6,032 nt of DNA from an uncultured Clostridia bacterium (GTDB taxonomy: Bacteria > Bacillota > Clostridia > Oscillospirales > Ruminococcaceae): positions 1 through 6,032 of the forward strand of contig CAMEYZ010000134.1 of assembly GCA_945947715.1 (NCBI GenBank), given 5' to 3'. Shown one piece after another: positions 4,751 through 6,032 of the stretch (its first letter is position 1; each line of letters begins with the position of its first letter). The notes below the pieces were generated by a model that was not told the DNA's origin, did not search any database, and worked only from the letters and a program-made list of their open reading frames with translations. Made by a program: the position numbers and the translations under genes.

Positions 4751-6032
4751 ATGAACTGCAAAAATCTGCTCGACTGCGAAATAAGCGAGGAAAAGCTCTC
4801 CGAAAACAGCAAGGGGCTGTCGTCACGGCAGGCGGAGGAAAGGCTCACCAAATACGGAAAAAACGTCCTTGCCTCCTCGAAAAAGGCTAAGCCGCTGAAA
4901 ATTTTTTTAGGACAATTCCGCGATGTCATGGTAATTATCCTGCTTGTGGCCACAGTGATATCCTTTCTGCTGGGAGAGACTGCTGACGGGATAACTATTG
5001 TCGTGATAGTCACCATAAATGCCATACTCGGCTTTGTGCAGGAATACCGCACCGAAAAAACGCTGCTTGCCCTTGCAAACATGACCGCTCCCAACGCAAA
5101 GGTCTACCGTGACGGGCATCTTGTGACGCTCCCCTCGTCGGACATCGTACCTGATGACGTTATCCTTGTGGAAGCAGGCGACAAGGTCCCTGCTGATGCT
5201 GTTCTTATCAAGGCAAGGGAACTGTGCGCCGACGAAAGCGTGCTGACGGGCGAATCCCTGCCTGCCGCCAAAAAAGAGGGCGACCTGACCGACTCCGACA
5301 ACCACATCGGCAGACAGGACGTTATCTACAGCGGAACGATGATAACCAAAGGCTCTGCTGAGGCGAGGGTTATCGCCACGGGTACCTCCGCACAGATGGG
5401 CAAAATATCGGGCATGCTCACCGATATCGAACAGGAGGAAACTCCCCTGCAAAAGCGCCTTGCAGAGCTGGGCAAAATAGTGGCTGTCATCTGCATAGCG
5501 GTATGCATCATCGTAGCAGGCGCAGGTATCCTCCGTGGAGAGCCTGTTTTCGATATGCTGATGACGGGCATCACCATTGCAATAGCTGCCATTCCAGAGG
5601 GACTTCCCGCAACAGTTACTATCGCGCTTGCGCTGGCAGTGAGCCGCATGCTGAAACGAAATGCTCTTGTACATAAACTCCATTCGGTGGAAACTCTGGG
5701 CTGCACCTCGGTCATCTGCACCGACAAAACAGGCACCGTTACCGAAAACAAAATGACCGTCACCGAGGTTTACTGCGGCGGGGAGCGCTTCTCCGTTTCG
5801 GGCACTGGAAACCGCCGCGAAGGGAAGATATTCCCCAAAAGGTCCGACTCCGGCGAGATAGTTCCTTATCGGAAAAGCAAGGATAAGCCCTCTGAGCTGG
5901 CAGATATCACCTATGACAGCTGCGGCGAGGACCTCACACTGCTCTTTAACAGCATGATACTCTGCGAAAATGCGGATATCTACATTGAAAATGTCCCTGC
6001 AAAATATTCCGTGGAGTGGCAGACCTCCGGCG
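4751..6032 (+). CDS. P2A-type cation-transporting P-type ATPase (Ca2+-like), N-terminal part, cut by window end
   Basis: The frame stays open for 427 codons to the right edge, about half of the usual length of roughly 850-900 residues. The product would be a membrane pump exporting a cation, most likely Ca2+, using ATP. Visible in order: a cation-ATPase N-terminal domain (about 15-45), membrane helices M1-M2 (about 49-97), the actuator domain with GDKVPAD (143-149) and TGES (166-169), M3-M4 (about 242-292) with IPEGLP (281-286) in M4, and phosphorylation motif CTDKTGTVT (323-331) with acceptor Asp325. The PEGLP motif carries the ion-binding Glu of SERCA/PMR1-type pumps and separates it from heavy-metal P1B pumps, which have CPC or similar. 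The nucleotide-binding domain has just begun when the window ends. The ATG at 4751 has GGAGG 8 bases upstream. Mn2+ or another divalent ion cannot be excluded. Confidence 0.93.
   Translation, partial: MNCKNLLDCEISEEKLSENSKGLSSRQAEERLTKYGKNVLASSKKAKPLKIFLGQFRDVMVIILLVATVISFLLGETADGITIVVIVTINAILGFVQEYRTEKTLLALANMTAPNAKVYRDGHLVTLPSSDIVPDDVILVEAGDKVPADAVLIKARELCADESVLTGESLPAAKKEGDLTDSDNHIGRQDVIYSGTMITKGSAEARVIATGTSAQMGKISGMLTDIEQEETPLQKRLAELGKIVAVICIAVCIIVAGAGILRGEPVFDMLMTGITIAIAAIPEGLPATVTIALALAVSRMLKRNALVHKLHSVETLGCTSVICTDKTGTVTENKMTVTEVYCGGERFSVSGTGNRREGKIFPKRSDSGEIVPYRKSKDKPSELADITYDSCGEDLTLLFNSMILCENADIYIENVPAKYSVEWQTSG

Noticed and set aside
5723..5749. DKTGTVT instead of DKTGTLT in the ATPase
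   Set aside because: The P-type signature tolerates other aliphatic residues at that position, so this is not a defect.
4907..5763. Minus-strand open frames opposite the ATPase
   Set aside because: The plus frame encodes unmistakable P-type ATPase motifs throughout this stretch.

Overview
The window looks like an ordinary chromosomal segment of a low-to-mid-GC Firmicute, most likely a Clostridia or Ruminococcus-type gut bacterium. This rests on strong GGAGG ribosome binding sites, AT-rich spacers with near-consensus sigma-A promoters (twice with a TGTTATAAT extended -10), U-tract terminators, a YpsC-type THUMP methyltransferase and a clostridial-style class A PBP with a Lys-rich cytoplasmic tail and a Cys-containing, acidic C-terminus. 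The genus is inference only.

Layout. Bases 1-132 hold no gene: they carry the terminator of the first gene (74-121), then a leftward promoter (38-66) and a small dyad (8-25), presumably belonging to a gene beyond the left edge. Minus strand 133-906 encodes an XRE-type DNA-binding protein whose C-terminal half is 18 uninterrupted five-residue repeats ending in glycine. Bases 907-1087 hold its promoter and the terminator of the next unit. Minus strand 4480-1088 is a two-gene operon, class A penicillin-binding protein followed by a THUMP-domain rRNA methyltransferase, run from a near-perfect promoter at 4541-4569 and closed by a hairpin with seven U residues at 1039-1079. Plus strand 4751 to the right edge is the first half of a P2A-type (Ca2+-like) P-type ATPase, divergent from the PBP and cut off by the window end.

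How they relate. The PBP and methyltransferase are co-transcribed: the methyltransferase ribosome binding site lies inside the last codons of the PBP gene. Their functions (peptidoglycan synthesis and 23S rRNA modification) are not obviously linked. The regulator has its own promoter and terminator, and no target can be named. The ATPase shares only the divergent intergenic region with the PBP.

Most worth a second look: the XRE protein with a hydrophobic pentad-repeat domain (possible beta-solenoid or membrane-embedded sensor), and a repeated ATGTAAGCT core found in both terminators and once more between the genes. No mobile element, CRISPR array, tRNA, rRNA or clear defence or biosynthetic system was seen.
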